Assembly: GCF_043641555.1 (NCBI RefSeq)
Contig: NZ_JBHZRJ010000001.1
Location: 806,001-870,000, forward strand
Direction: 5' to 3'
DNA length: 64,000 bases
Origin: Saccharospirillum alexandrii_A
Lineage (GTDB): Bacteria > Pseudomonadota > Gammaproteobacteria > Pseudomonadales > Natronospirillaceae
Position 1 is the first letter of the stretch, and each line of letters starts with the position of its first letter. The translations under genes and the position numbers were made by a program. The notes beneath the pieces are model-generated. The model saw only the letters and a list, made by a program, of their open reading frames with translations. It did no database searches and was not told the origin of the DNA. Below, in pieces: positions 52,533 to 61,377 of this stretch.

Positions 52533-53339
52533 TTATTCAGTTACCGGACTGTAATATCTGGGCTGGTTGTCCCGGGCCAGATGCACCAGATTCAGCCCAT
52601 AGCGACGGGCACGGTCAACCGCCAGGGTGCTCGGGGCAGCTAGGTTAACCAGCGTAGACGCCCCGGCCATAACGGCCTTGTTGACCAGTTCGACACTGCA
52701 GCGGCTGCTCATCACCAGAGTGTGGCCCGTTAGTGAGTGTTCACGGCGCAGGGCGTGGCCGATTAGCTTATCGAGGGCGTTGTGTCGGCCGATGTCTTCG
52801 CGGCAGGCGAGCAGGGTGCCTTGAGGGTCGATCAGTGCTGCGGCGTGAATAGCGCCGACCTGCGGCCCCAGCGTTTGGGCCCGGGCGAGCTGGTCGCGCA
52901 ACTGGCTCAGTTGTGCCAGTGGCAACATTGGGGCGGGTTGCAATGCCTCCAGCGGCACAAAGGCGCTTTCCAGTGAATCGCTGCCACACAGGCCGCAGCC
53001 CGTTGCACCCATCATCTGTCGTTGCCGGCTGCGGTATTGCGACTGGCGGCGCGCGCTCAGGGTGGCATCCAACAAGTAGGCGGGCAGGCCATCGGGTGTG
53101 TGAGTGGTTGTTAACGTCCAGTCCAGCAGGTCTGCCGCGCGTCGGATTACGCCTTCGCTCAGGCTGAAACCCACCAGAAAGTCGTCGAGATCAGTCGGCG
53201 TCAGCATCATGATGCCGTGGGTGATATCGCCATAGCTGATGGCTACCGGAACTTCTTCGATCAGATCGGTTTCGGCATCAGTTCCATTGTGAAGCTGTGC
53301 ACGGAAGTTTCGTTTACCGGAAGCTGGAGGGAGCGACAT
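52533..53339 (-). CDS. fdhD: Formate dehydrogenase sulfurtransferase FdhD
   Basis: A 268-residue FdhD. I take the Met at 53339 because the family motif region starts soon after; a longer frame upstream is Pro/Ser-rich and not family-like. The CxxC cysteine pair lies in TGCGLCGSDSLE, with GVIRRAADLLDW and CREDIGRHNALDKLIG also typical. FdhD passes sulfur from IscS to the molybdenum cofactor of formate dehydrogenase. No formate dehydrogenase genes are in the window. Confidence 0.92.
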   Translation of the reverse strand: MSLPPASGKRNFRAQLHNGTDAETDLIEEVPVAISYGDITHGIMMLTPTDLDDFLVGFSLSEGVIRRAADLLDWTLTTTHTPDGLPAYLLDATLSARRQSQYRSRQRQMMGATGCGLCGSDSLESAFVPLEALQPAPMLPLAQLSQLRDQLARAQTLGPQVGAIHAAALIDPQGTLLACREDIGRHNALDKLIGHALRREHSLTGHTLVMSSRCSVELVNKAVMAGASTLVNLAAPSTLAVDRARRYGLNLVHLARDNQPRYYSPVTE

Positions 53340-53464
53340 CTGGGCTATCCCGGTTGCAGTGGAGTGGAGGCAAGAGTGTACCGGATTGTTGGCTGGGTGT
53401 GTGCCTGTGAGCGACGTCCGGGGTGATCGCTCGGGTGTTGTTGATGGGGGATTTTGCAAAATGA

Positions 53465-53577
53465 GCGACGGGTGCCGGTGGTGCCTCTGCGGGGGAGTCC
53501 GCAACATGGATGTTGCGGTCTAGGCCCCATGGACGGGTTTACGCCGACCCCGCAGAGGCACCACCGGTACCCGTCGC
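53465..53577 (+). repeat. Nested palindrome with GGA-loop hairpins, element H1
   Basis: Outer arms of 30 bp (53465-53494 and 53548-53577) match except for one base. Inside are two hairpins read on the plus strand: CCGCAACA TGGA TGTTGCGG, and CCCATGGACGGG. The inner part aligns with the element at 59485 and, in reverse, with 59211. It fills the spacer between ridA (ending 53628) and fdhD (starting 53339). It may end transcription between them. Confidence 0.75.
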
Positions 53578-53627
53578 GGGCCAGGGCCACTTAGCCAACG
53601 CCAAAACATAAGTTAATGAGCAGGGGT

Positions 53628-54038
53628 TTATTCTGGTATCACCGCCGTCGCTTCGATCTCGACTTTGGCTTCATCTTCAATCAAATCCGCCACCTGCACC
53701 ATGGTCATCGCCGGGAAATGCTTGCCGAGCACGGCGCGGTAGGCCTCGCCAACGTCGGTGAGGCGGGTCAGGTATTCAGCTTTGTCGGTGACATACCAGG
53801 TGAGGCGAACCAGGTGTTCGGGTCGGGCATCGGCTTCGTGCAAGACGGCAACGATGTTGCGCAGTGCCTGTTCGATCTGGCCGACGAAGTCATTGGTTTC
53901 GAATATCTGGTCGGCATTCCAGCCAATCTGGCCACCAACGAACACGGTTTTTCCTTCGGCCAGCATGCCATTAGCGTAGCCGACCGCGCGTTTCCAGTGG
54001 CTGGGGTGAAGCAGTTGGTGGGGGGTGGATGCAGTCAT
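53628..54038 (-). CDS. RidA-family enamine/imine deaminase
   Basis: A 136-residue RidA (YjgF) protein. It has VFVGGQIGWNADQ near the N-terminus and the ligand-binding VRLTWYVTDKAEYLTRL. RidA hydrolyses reactive enamine/imine intermediates. Here it ends an operon for aromatic-acid transport and CoA metabolism. Start overlaps the thioesterase stop. The canonical catalytic Arg site reads differently (AKVEIEATAVIPE at the end), so substrate may be special. Confidence 0.88.
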   Translation of the reverse strand: MTASTPHQLLHPSHWKRAVGYANGMLAEGKTVFVGGQIGWNADQIFETNDFVGQIEQALRNIVAVLHEADARPEHLVRLTWYVTDKAEYLTRLTDVGEAYRAVLGKHFPAMTMVQVADLIEDEAKVEIEATAVIPE

Positions 54039-54478
54039 CAGGAGGATCCTTTTTCAGTCGCGACACCGGGGGTTTCCCGGTCGCGTTCAAATTGGTGGCG
54101 CATGGCTTCTGGCCAGCGCTGGGGTTTGCCACTGGCCATATCGACATAGACGAGGGTGGATTCGTTCGTCAGGCGCAGGTCGTTTCCGCAGTGCGCAGTG
54201 ATGCTCAGGGTCAGGCTGGCGTTGCCAATCTGGGTAACAGCCAGCCGGAAGTCGAGCCAGTCGCCAAGGCGGCTGGGGGCTTTGAAATCGGTGTTCAGGT
54301 TCACCGTCGGTACGCTGGTGCCGGATTCGATGTGCAGGCTGTTGAAGTCGCGGCCGACGACGTCGGCGAACCAGTCTTCGACCACGGCGTTGATCATTTC
54401 GAAATACCGTGGGAAGTAGACAATGCCGGCCGGGTCGCAGTGGCCGAATCGAACCTTGTGTCGGGTCAGGTACGCCAT
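54038..54478 (-). CDS. Acyl-CoA thioesterase, 4-hydroxybenzoyl-CoA thioesterase type
   Basis: A 146-residue hotdog-fold thioesterase. The signature HCDPAGIVYFPRYFEM, with Asp, is that of the Pseudomonas 4-hydroxybenzoyl-CoA thioesterase group. It likely frees CoA from a benzoyl-type or aminobenzoyl-type thioester. Coupled to livF (stop 54481) and to ridA (start overlap at 54038). Confidence 0.87.
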   Translation of the reverse strand: MAYLTRHKVRFGHCDPAGIVYFPRYFEMINAVVEDWFADVVGRDFNSLHIESGTSVPTVNLNTDFKAPSRLGDWLDFRLAVTQIGNASLTLSITAHCGNDLRLTNESTLVYVDMASGKPQRWPEAMRHQFERDRETPGVATEKGSS

Positions 54479-54480
54479 GA

Positions 54481-55161
54481 TTATACGCCCAGGTAGCGGT
54501 CTTTGAGGTCGTCAGTCAGGGCGTCGGGTTCGCCGGCCCAGACGGTCTGGCCTTTTTCCAGAATCAGGCAGTGGCTGGCCAGTGGCAGCACTTCTTTCAG
54601 GGTTTTGTCGACCAGCAGAATCGACAGCCCTTCCTCTTTCAGCGTGCGGATGGCGCGCCAGATTTCCTGACGGATTACCGGGGCCAGGCCTTCGGTGGCT
54701 TCGTCGAGCACTAACAGTTTGGGGTTGGTCATCAACGCCCGGCCAATGGCCAGCATCTGCTGTTCGCCGCCGGAGAGGGTGTTGGCGCTCTGGTCGCGCC
54801 GTTCGGCCAGACGCGGAAACAGGGCTTCCACCTTGGTTTGATCCCAATGGCCTTGGCGGGCCGTGGCCAGTAGGTTTTCGCGCACAGAAAGGTTGGTGAA
54901 GCAGCGTCGGCCTTCCGGCACCAGGCCTAGCCCCATCTGCGCAATGCGAAAACCCTGGGCCCGGGTGATGTCCTTCCCGTCGAATTCGATCGAGCCGGCC
55001 GAGGGTGGAGTGAGCCCAAATACCGAGCGAATGGTCGTGGTCTTGCCCATGCCGTTGCGGCCCATCAACGCCACCAATTCACCGGCGGCAATCGAAAGAT
55101 CAACACCAAACAGGGCCTGGGACGGGCCATAGAAGGTCTCGAGGTTATGCACTTTCAGCAT
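54481..55161 (-). CDS. livF: Branched-chain/aromatic acid ABC importer ATPase LivF
   Basis: A 226-residue ABC ATPase from the ATG at 55161 (GGGAGAC upstream). Walker A is GRNGMGKTTT, the signature is LSGGEQQMLAIGRALM, and Walker B is LLVLDEA. It is one of the two LivFG-type ATPases that drive uptake. Its start overlaps the livG stop. Confidence 0.92.
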   Translation of the reverse strand: MLKVHNLETFYGPSQALFGVDLSIAAGELVALMGRNGMGKTTTIRSVFGLTPPSAGSIEFDGKDITRAQGFRIAQMGLGLVPEGRRCFTNLSVRENLLATARQGHWDQTKVEALFPRLAERRDQSANTLSGGEQQMLAIGRALMTNPKLLVLDEATEGLAPVIRQEIWRAIRTLKEEGLSILLVDKTLKEVLPLASHCLILEKGQTVWAGEPDALTDDLKDRYLGV

Positions 55162-55906
55162 GGTCGTCTCCCAGATAGGCTTCGCGAACGTTCGGATCGT
55201 TGCGGATGGTGTCACTGTCGCCGTGTGCGATAACCTCACCGGCCACCAGTACTGAAATTCGATCGGCCAGGCGGAAAACCGCATCCATATCGTGCTCGAT
55301 CAGCAAGATGGGCACCTGGTGCTTGAGCGTTTCGAGCAGGGTGGTCAGCTTGGCTGTGCCTTCCGGACCAAGCCCTGCCATGGGTTCGTCCAGCAACAGA
55401 ACTTTGGGCTTCAGCGCCAGAGCACAGGCTACTTCAACCTGGCGGCGCTCACCGTGAGACAGCTCGGCCACCGGCGTATCGGCGCGGTGGCCAAGGTCCA
55501 TCTGCGCCAGTACCGCATCGGCAGGCTCGCGCAAGCTGGCATCACTGTTTACCGGTTTCCAGAAACGGAAACTGCTGCCCTGCAGGGCTTGCACGGCCAT
55601 CATGACATTGCGCCGTACGCTCAGGCTTTCGGCCAGTGACGACACCTGGAAGCTGCGGCCCAGCCCCTGGCGAGCGCGCTCCGCGACCGACAGGGCATCG
55701 AGTGATTGTCCGTCGAGCCAGAGGGTGCCGGAATCGGGTGGCAGGGTACCGGCGATTTGGGCAATCAGGGTCGATTTACCGGCCCCGTTCGGGCCGATCA
55801 GCGCATGAATTTCACGCGGCATCACGTTGATGGAGACGTCTTTGGTCGCGTGCAGGGCGCCAAAGCGTTTGTTCAGGTTCTGAATGCTGAGGACGGCCTT
55901 ATTCAT
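55145..55906 (-). CDS. livG: ABC importer ATPase LivG
   Basis: A 253-residue ABC ATPase from the ATG at 55906 (GGGAGG upstream). Walker A is GPNGAGKST, the signature is LSHGERRQVEVACAL and Walker B is VLLLDEP. Second ATPase of the importer. Start overlaps the livM end and its stop overlaps the livF start, so the whole is coupled. Confidence 0.92.
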   Translation of the reverse strand: MNKAVLSIQNLNKRFGALHATKDVSINVMPREIHALIGPNGAGKSTLIAQIAGTLPPDSGTLWLDGQSLDALSVAERARQGLGRSFQVSSLAESLSVRRNVMMAVQALQGSSFRFWKPVNSDASLREPADAVLAQMDLGHRADTPVAELSHGERRQVEVACALALKPKVLLLDEPMAGLGPEGTAKLTTLLETLKHQVPILLIEHDMDAVFRLADRISVLVAGEVIAHGDSDTIRNDPNVREAYLGDDHAESA

Positions 55907-56936
55907 GACGCGACCTCCCGGCCAGCAGACCAAACACGCCACCGCGCGCGAACAGCACGACGGCCAGCAACACCAGCCCGAGGAAGAACTGCCAGTATTC
56001 GGTTAAACCGCCGAGCCAGAATTCCATGGCAACAAACAACATGGCACCCGCTACCGGGCCATAGAGCCGGCCGACGCCGCCAAGAATAACGATGACCATG
56101 ATTTCCCCGGAGCGATGCCAGTCGAGCATGGAGGTTCCAACAAAGCCGTTCAGGTCGGCAAAGAGTGCCCCGGCCAGGCCGGTGATCATACCGCTGATAA
56201 CAAAGGCCACCAGTTTGACCGGACGGGGTTCAACCCCCGAGGTTGCCAGCCGGACGGGGTTCAGACGCGCCATGGTCAGGGCCGCACCGAAGCGCGAGCC
56301 AAGCAGGCGATGGCAGAACGACAGAGCCGCGAGCAGTAACCCGAAGCACAGAAAAAAGAAGACCAGGCTGTTGTTGGTATTCAGCCCCCAGATCTGGTTG
56401 CGAATGTAAATCGGCAGACCATCTTCACCGCCATAGGTCGGCCAGGAAATGGCGAAATAGTAGATCATCTGGGCAAAGGCCAGGGTGATCATGATGAAGT
56501 AAACGCCGGAAGTGCCCAGCGAAAGTCGGCCAATGCCATAGGCCAGCAGGCCGCACAGGGCAATGGCGGTTAACCAGAGCGGAATCAGCTGGTCGCTGCC
56601 GTTGGGCAGAAACGGAATGCCAAGCGCCGGGGTCATGTCGAACGCATGAAAAGCGCCGATGCCCGCGACATAGCCACCGAGGCCAAAGTAGGCAGCGTGC
56701 CCAAAGCTGACCATGCCACCAAAGCCCAATGCCAGGTTCAGGCCAACACCGGCCAGCGCGATGATGACCATGCGCGAGGCCAGGTTCACGAAAAAGTTCT
56801 CGCCGGCGAGGTAAGCGACCGAGGCGCCGACGGCCAGAATCAATAATAGGCTAAGGCTGATCCAGCCTTCCCGGTCGAGCCGGAAACGGGCCGGTTGTGC
56901 CGGGCCTGTTGCGGTAAGGGAATGCGATTGCGTCAT
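55899..56936 (-). CDS. livM: ABC importer permease LivM
   Basis: A 345-residue permease with about ten hydrophobic segments and the LivM-type region VGLNLALGFGGMVSFGHAAY. It forms the pore with LivH. Start is 11 bp after the livH stop. Confidence 0.92.
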   Translation of the reverse strand: MTQSHSLTATGPAQPARFRLDREGWISLSLLLILAVGASVAYLAGENFFVNLASRMVIIALAGVGLNLALGFGGMVSFGHAAYFGLGGYVAGIGAFHAFDMTPALGIPFLPNGSDQLIPLWLTAIALCGLLAYGIGRLSLGTSGVYFIMITLAFAQMIYYFAISWPTYGGEDGLPIYIRNQIWGLNTNNSLVFFFLCFGLLLAALSFCHRLLGSRFGAALTMARLNPVRLATSGVEPRPVKLVAFVISGMITGLAGALFADLNGFVGTSMLDWHRSGEIMVIVILGGVGRLYGPVAGAMLFVAMEFWLGGLTEYWQFFLGLVLLAVVLFARGGVFGLLAGRSRHE

Positions 56937-56947
56937 AACCGGCCTTC

Positions 56948-57868
56948 TCAGTGTTTGACGGCAAAAAGGCCGTTGGGTTTAAAGATGAGGATGATCGCCA
57001 TCAGGATGTAGATCAGCATTGAGGCAATGGCCGCCCCAACGCCGGAAGCGGCTGAAGCTTCCATAAAGAGTTTGAATAAATCCGGCAGTAAAACCCGGCC
57101 CAGGGTATCCACCACGCCAACCAGCAAAGCCCCGACAAGGGCACCCTTGATAGAGCCAATGCCACCGATGACGATCACCACAAAGGCCAGAATTAACACG
57201 GGCTCACCCATGCCAACCTGAACCGACTGCAGCGCGCCGATGGTGGCACCGGCGAGGCCAGCGAGACCGGCGCCCAACGCAAACACCAGGGTGTACAGCG
57301 TGCTGATGTCCACGCCGAGCGCACCGATCATTTCGCGGTCGTTCTCACCAGCGCGGATGCGCATGCCCAGGCGGGTGCGGCTAATCAGCAGATACAGGCC
57401 AATGGCAATCAGCACACCCATGCCAATGATGGCGAGCCGGTACAGCGGATACTCGACGCCAAAGGGCAATGTTACAGACCCCGCCAGGCTATCCGGCACA
57501 TTTAGCCACAGGGGCGATGAACCGTACAGCCAGCGGGTGCCTTCGGAAAAAATAAGGATCAGCGCGAAGGTGGCGAGCACCTGGTCGAGATGATCCCGAT
57601 GGTAGAGCCGTCGGATCACGGCAAATTCGACCAGTGCACCCACGGCCGCAGCCGCCAGCGTACCGGCCAGCAAACCCACCCAGAAATTCCCGGTGGTGCC
57701 GGTTACCCAGGCCGTTACAAAGGCACCGGTCATGTAAAACGACCCGTGGGCCAGGTTGATCAGCCCCATGACGCCGAACACCAGCGTCAGGCCACTGGCC
57801 ATCAAAAACAGCATAGTGCCCAGCTGCAGGCCATTGAGCAGTTGTTCAAAGAGTAACGACAGGGTCAC
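56948..57868 (-). CDS. livH: ABC importer permease LivH
   Basis: A 306-residue permease of the LivH type: LTLVFGVMGLINLAHGSFY near the N-terminus and GALQSVQVGMGEPVLI in the middle. It pairs with LivM. It is separated from the upstream binding-protein gene by a hairpin, which would lower its expression relative to that gene. Confidence 0.92.
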   Translation of the reverse strand: MTLSLLFEQLLNGLQLGTMLFLMASGLTLVFGVMGLINLAHGSFYMTGAFVTAWVTGTTGNFWVGLLAGTLAAAAVGALVEFAVIRRLYHRDHLDQVLATFALILIFSEGTRWLYGSSPLWLNVPDSLAGSVTLPFGVEYPLYRLAIIGMGVLIAIGLYLLISRTRLGMRIRAGENDREMIGALGVDISTLYTLVFALGAGLAGLAGATIGALQSVQVGMGEPVLILAFVVIVIGGIGSIKGALVGALLVGVVDTLGRVLLPDLFKLFMEASAASGVGAAIASMLIYILMAIILIFKPNGLFAVKH

Positions 57869-57949
57869 ACCGGAGTCCTCGTAAGCATTAGCAGGTTATT
57901 GAAATTCGGAGAATTTCGGTGGCCTGCCTTTTTCAACAACCTATTAGCA

Positions 57950-57967
57950 GGGGGAGCGGGCTCCCCC
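57950..57967 (-). terminator. Attenuating hairpin between the binding protein and livH
   Basis: A perfect 8-bp stem (gggggagc / gctccccc) with a 2-base loop lies 7 bp after the binding-protein stop at 57974. No U-tract. In this gene order such stems usually protect the abundant binding-protein mRNA and reduce read-through into the permease genes. Confidence 0.6.
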
Positions 57968-57973
57968 GGTCAA

Positions 57974-59116
57974 TCACATGCTGCACTGATCGACGTAAAC
58001 GTCTTGCATGTCTTCAACGGCCACACCGACCAGCTGGTTGGTTACGCCGTCGCCGCTGGCCACGATCTCACGGACGTAGATGTCCTGAATCGGATGGTGG
58101 TTGGCGCCGAAGCGGAAGTCGCCGCGAACGGAGTCGAAATCGGCTGCACGCAGGGCTTCGCGGAAGGCATCTGCGTCATCCGGGTGGGCGTCGTCGAGGG
58201 CGGCGAGAATCAGGCGGGCGGTATCGTAACCCTGAGAGGCATACAAAGTCGGGGTGCGACCGTGTTTTTCCCGGAATGACGATACAAAGGCCTGGTTGGC
58301 AGCGTTGTCGAGGTCATACGCCCACTGGGACGTGTTGCGTACGCCAATCGCAGCGTCACCAATTGCGCCGATGATGATTTCATCGAAGGAGAAGGCCGGG
58401 CCGTAGACCGGAATGTCGACACCGGAACCGGCATACTGCTTCATAAAGGCGATACCCATGCCTCCTGGAAGGAAGTAGAACACGCTGTCGGCACCGCTGG
58501 CGCGAATCTGCGCGATTTCAGCGGCGTAGTCGGTTTGCCCCAGCTGGGTGTAGACTTCGTTGGCCACTTCGCCGGTATAACGCGCTTTGAAGCCTTCGAG
58601 TGCATCGGTACCGGCCGGGTAGTTGGGAGCCAGAATAAAGGCGTTTTCAAAGCCTTCGGTGCTCATGTATTCGCCCATGGCTTCGTGCAGGCTGTTGTTC
58701 TGCCAGGCGACGTTGAAGTAATTTTCATGGCACAACCGACCGGCCAGATCAGACGGGCCCGCGTTCACCGACAAGTAAAAAGTACCCTGGCGCACAACGC
58801 TGGGTACCACGGCCATGGCCAGGTTCGACCAGATAATCCCGGTCATGATGTCGACCTCTTCGCGCTGCACGAATTCATCAGCCAGGCTTTTGGCGACATC
58901 CGGTTTCTGGGCGTCGTCCTGAATCAGCACTTCAACATCGTCCCGCCCGGCCTGTTCAATGGCCAGCATAAACCCATCCCGTGCATCGACACCCAGGTGC
59001 GCGCCGCCGCCGGACAGTGTAGTAATCATCCCAATCTTAACGTTTTCAGCCTGCGTCGGTGCCGCAATGGCGGTAGCCATCAACAGTCCCAAACCTGCAT
59101 TCATTACCTTCTTCAT
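57974..59116 (-). CDS. Periplasmic type-I binding protein of the Liv-type importer
   Basis: A 380-residue leucine/amide-binding-family protein (start at 59116; signal ends PTQAENVK). Typical parts: IGMITTLSGGGAHLGVDARDG at the N-terminus, DDAQKPDVAKSLADEFV, and ASQGYDTARLILAAL. In this operon it should recognise an aromatic acid such as benzoate or anthranilate rather than leucine; this is inferred from neighbours. Upstream (about 90 bp) is the GGA-loop element H2. Confidence 0.88.
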   Translation of the reverse strand: MKKVMNAGLGLLMATAIAAPTQAENVKIGMITTLSGGGAHLGVDARDGFMLAIEQAGRDDVEVLIQDDAQKPDVAKSLADEFVQREEVDIMTGIIWSNLAMAVVPSVVRQGTFYLSVNAGPSDLAGRLCHENYFNVAWQNNSLHEAMGEYMSTEGFENAFILAPNYPAGTDALEGFKARYTGEVANEVYTQLGQTDYAAEIAQIRASGADSVFYFLPGGMGIAFMKQYAGSGVDIPVYGPAFSFDEIIIGAIGDAAIGVRNTSQWAYDLDNAANQAFVSSFREKHGRTPTLYASQGYDTARLILAALDDAHPDDADAFREALRAADFDSVRGDFRFGANHHPIQDIYVREIVASGDGVTNQLVGVAVEDMQDVYVDQCSM

Positions 59117-59210
59117 GGTCACACCTCCTGGTGTTTTTCTCGTTATTGTTTGACTCTACTTCTGATTCTCAGGTTGCTATATTTTTGTGCCAGTTGTTCG
59201 CAACGGCCGC

Positions 59211-59303
59211 CGGGTGTGGCACTGGCGGGTCGCTGCAAGTACATCCATGTAAGCTCGGCGGCTCCCATCCGTGGGAGCCGACGCCCCGCCAGTGCCATAC
59301 CCG
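59211..59303 (-). repeat. Nested palindrome with GGA-loop hairpins, element H2
   Basis: Outer arms (59211-59229 and 59285-59303) match in 18 of 19 positions. Read on the minus strand it contains CGGCTCCCA CGGA TGGGAGCCG and TACA TGGA TGTA. The second is a near-perfect CsrA/RsmA-type site. It lies in the leader region of the binding-protein operon, in the sense orientation. Confidence 0.75.
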
Positions 59304-59484
59304 ACAGCCGATGCTTGGGCTGTTGGTTGCTTTGGCAAGGTAAAAACCTCTTGCCTATGTGGGCGTGCTGTCCACCTAATAATGTAAAGGCTTTTACGGC
59401 CCCACTAAACACTTGTTTTGCTCAGGATCCACTCACGGCACCCTGAGTTGGAAATTCGCCATTGAATAACCTGTGATATTGCCT

Positions 59485-59591
59485 GGACTGTTGGGTACGC
59501 CTATTGAAGGCCGTGAGATCGCAGGGATGCGATCTACGAGCCTCCATGGATGGATCTACGGCGTGCCTTCAATAGGCGTACCCAACAGTCC
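59485..59591 (+). repeat. Nested palindrome with GGA-loop hairpins, element H3
   Basis: Outer arms of 27 bp are perfectly inverted (59485-59511 and 59565-59591). Between them, on the plus strand, are AGATCGCA GGGA TGCGATCT and TCCA TGGA TGGA. It lies just after the CoA-ligase stop (59656) on the other strand, and could end its transcription. Confidence 0.75.
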
Positions 59592-59655
59592 TCTGCCACC
59601 CAATCATAAACAACCACAGCCTCCAATTGACCGAGCGAATTTTTAACTCAGGCCT

Positions 59656-61278
59656 TCAGGAAACCTCCTCCTTCAACCGGAACCGCTGTACTTTGCCTGT
59701 TGCAGTTTTTGGCAATTGCTCAATGAATTTGATTGAGCGCGGGTATTTATAGGGGGCGATCTGGCTTTTCACATAATCCTGCAGGCGCTGGATGCAGTCG
59801 TCGTCGGCGACCAGGCCCTCGGCCAGTACGATGTGGGCCTGGACGATCTGGCCGCGTTCTTTATCGGGCGTGCCGATGACCGCGCATTCGAGGACGTCCG
59901 GATGGCCAAGCAGGCAGGCTTCGACTTCGGGGCCGGCGATGTTGTAGCCGGAACTGATGATCATGTCGTCGGTGCGGGCGGCGAAGTGGAAGTAACCGTC
60001 TTCGTCCTGGCTGAAGGCATCGCCGGTGAGATTCCAGCCGTCGCGTACGTAGTTGAGCTGGCGGGCATCGTTCATATAGCGGCAGCCTGTTGGCCCGCGC
60101 ACGGCAAGTTTGCCGACAGTGCCCCGGGGCACTTCGTTCATCTCGTCATCGACGATTTTTGCCTCGTAACCGGGCACCGGGGTACCTGTGCAGGCGGGCC
60201 GGGCGTCATCGAGCCGGTTGGAGATGAAGATGTGCAGCATTTCTGTGGCGCCGATGCCGTCGAGCATGGGTTTGCCGGTTTTTTGTTGCCATTCTTCGAA
60301 GACCGGGGCGGGCAGGGTTTCACCAGCGGAGACTGCCGCGCGCAAGCTCGATAAATCTGCACCTTCATCCATCGCTTTTAGCATGACACGGTAGGCCGTT
60401 GGGGCGGTGAAGGAAATGGTCGCTTTGTAGCGCTGAATAATGTCGATCATGTTGGGTGGCGAGGCGGTTTCCAGCAGGGTGGCGGTGGCGCCAAAACGCA
60501 GTGGGAAAATGGCCAGGCCGCCGAGGCCGAAGGTGAACGCCAGTGGTGGTGAGCCGACGAAGACGTCGTCTGGTGTGACCTGCAGAACTTCTTTGGCGTA
60601 GGTATCGGCGACGGCCAGCAGGTCGCGGTGGTAGTGCATGGTGGCCTTGGGTGAGCCGGTGGTGCCGGAGGTGAAACCGAGTAGGGCGACGTCGTCTGCG
60701 CGAGTCGGGGCGGCGTCGAAATGCACCGGTTTTTCCAGGGCAGCGTGGTCGAGTTCGGCGTCGTGATTGGCGGTGCCGTCGAAGCCAATAACAGATTTTA
60801 GGAATTTGCTGTCAGCGGCGCAGCGTTTTATTTCGTCGAGTAGGCGGGTGTCGCAGAGGGCGTGACTGATCTCAGCCTTGTCGACAATTTTGGCCAGTTC
60901 ACCAGCGCGCAACATGGGCATGGTGTTAACGGCAACAGCGCCGACTTTGGTAACGGCAAGCCAACAGGCGACAAACGCCGGGTTGTTGGCCGAGCGAATG
61001 AGGACGCGGTTGCCGGGCTGGATCCCGAAGTCGTCGACCAGGGCATGAGCCAGGCGGTTGGTCCAGTCCGTCAATTCTTTGTAGGTGCGGCGACGTCCAT
61101 TACCGATAAGGGCGGTGCGGTCGCCCAGGCCCTGGTCGACCAGGCGGTCGGTGAGTTCGACGCCGGCGTTTAATTGCTCGGGGTAAGGCACACTGTCGAG
61201 CAGGAACACCGGTTGCTGATCGGCCGGCGGCAGGTGATCGCGACAGTAGGTATCGGTGTGTGCTGACGGTACTGACAT
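59656..61278 (-). CDS. Benzoate/2-aminobenzoate-type CoA ligase
   Basis: A 540-residue acyl-adenylate ligase. The adenylation core shows FTSGTTGSPKATMHYH (ATP loop) and LSSLRAAVSAGETLPAP. The C-terminal domain has RTDDMIISSGYNIAGPEVE and the catalytic lysine in PKTATGKVQRF. The overall pattern, with GATEMLHIFISNR in the substrate pocket, is that of benzoate-CoA or 2-aminobenzoate-CoA ligases. It activates the imported aromatic acid for ring breakdown. Exact substrate not provable here. Confidence 0.88.
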   Translation of the reverse strand: MSVPSAHTDTYCRDHLPPADQQPVFLLDSVPYPEQLNAGVELTDRLVDQGLGDRTALIGNGRRRTYKELTDWTNRLAHALVDDFGIQPGNRVLIRSANNPAFVACWLAVTKVGAVAVNTMPMLRAGELAKIVDKAEISHALCDTRLLDEIKRCAADSKFLKSVIGFDGTANHDAELDHAALEKPVHFDAAPTRADDVALLGFTSGTTGSPKATMHYHRDLLAVADTYAKEVLQVTPDDVFVGSPPLAFTFGLGGLAIFPLRFGATATLLETASPPNMIDIIQRYKATISFTAPTAYRVMLKAMDEGADLSSLRAAVSAGETLPAPVFEEWQQKTGKPMLDGIGATEMLHIFISNRLDDARPACTGTPVPGYEAKIVDDEMNEVPRGTVGKLAVRGPTGCRYMNDARQLNYVRDGWNLTGDAFSQDEDGYFHFAARTDDMIISSGYNIAGPEVEACLLGHPDVLECAVIGTPDKERGQIVQAHIVLAEGLVADDDCIQRLQDYVKSQIAPYKYPRSIKFIEQLPKTATGKVQRFRLKEEVS

Positions 61279-61377
61279 AGTTGCCTCTCTTGTTATTGTT
61301 GTTAGTCGAAATCTGCAGCTCTGTTTGGCTGTGTGGCAGTGGCCGCAGCGTCTGCTCAGCGATCTCGATTATTTTTG

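Noticed and set aside
53465..59591. CRISPR array made of the three GGA-loop palindromes
   Set aside because: Only three copies, kilobases apart, in mixed orientation, without spacers or cas genes.
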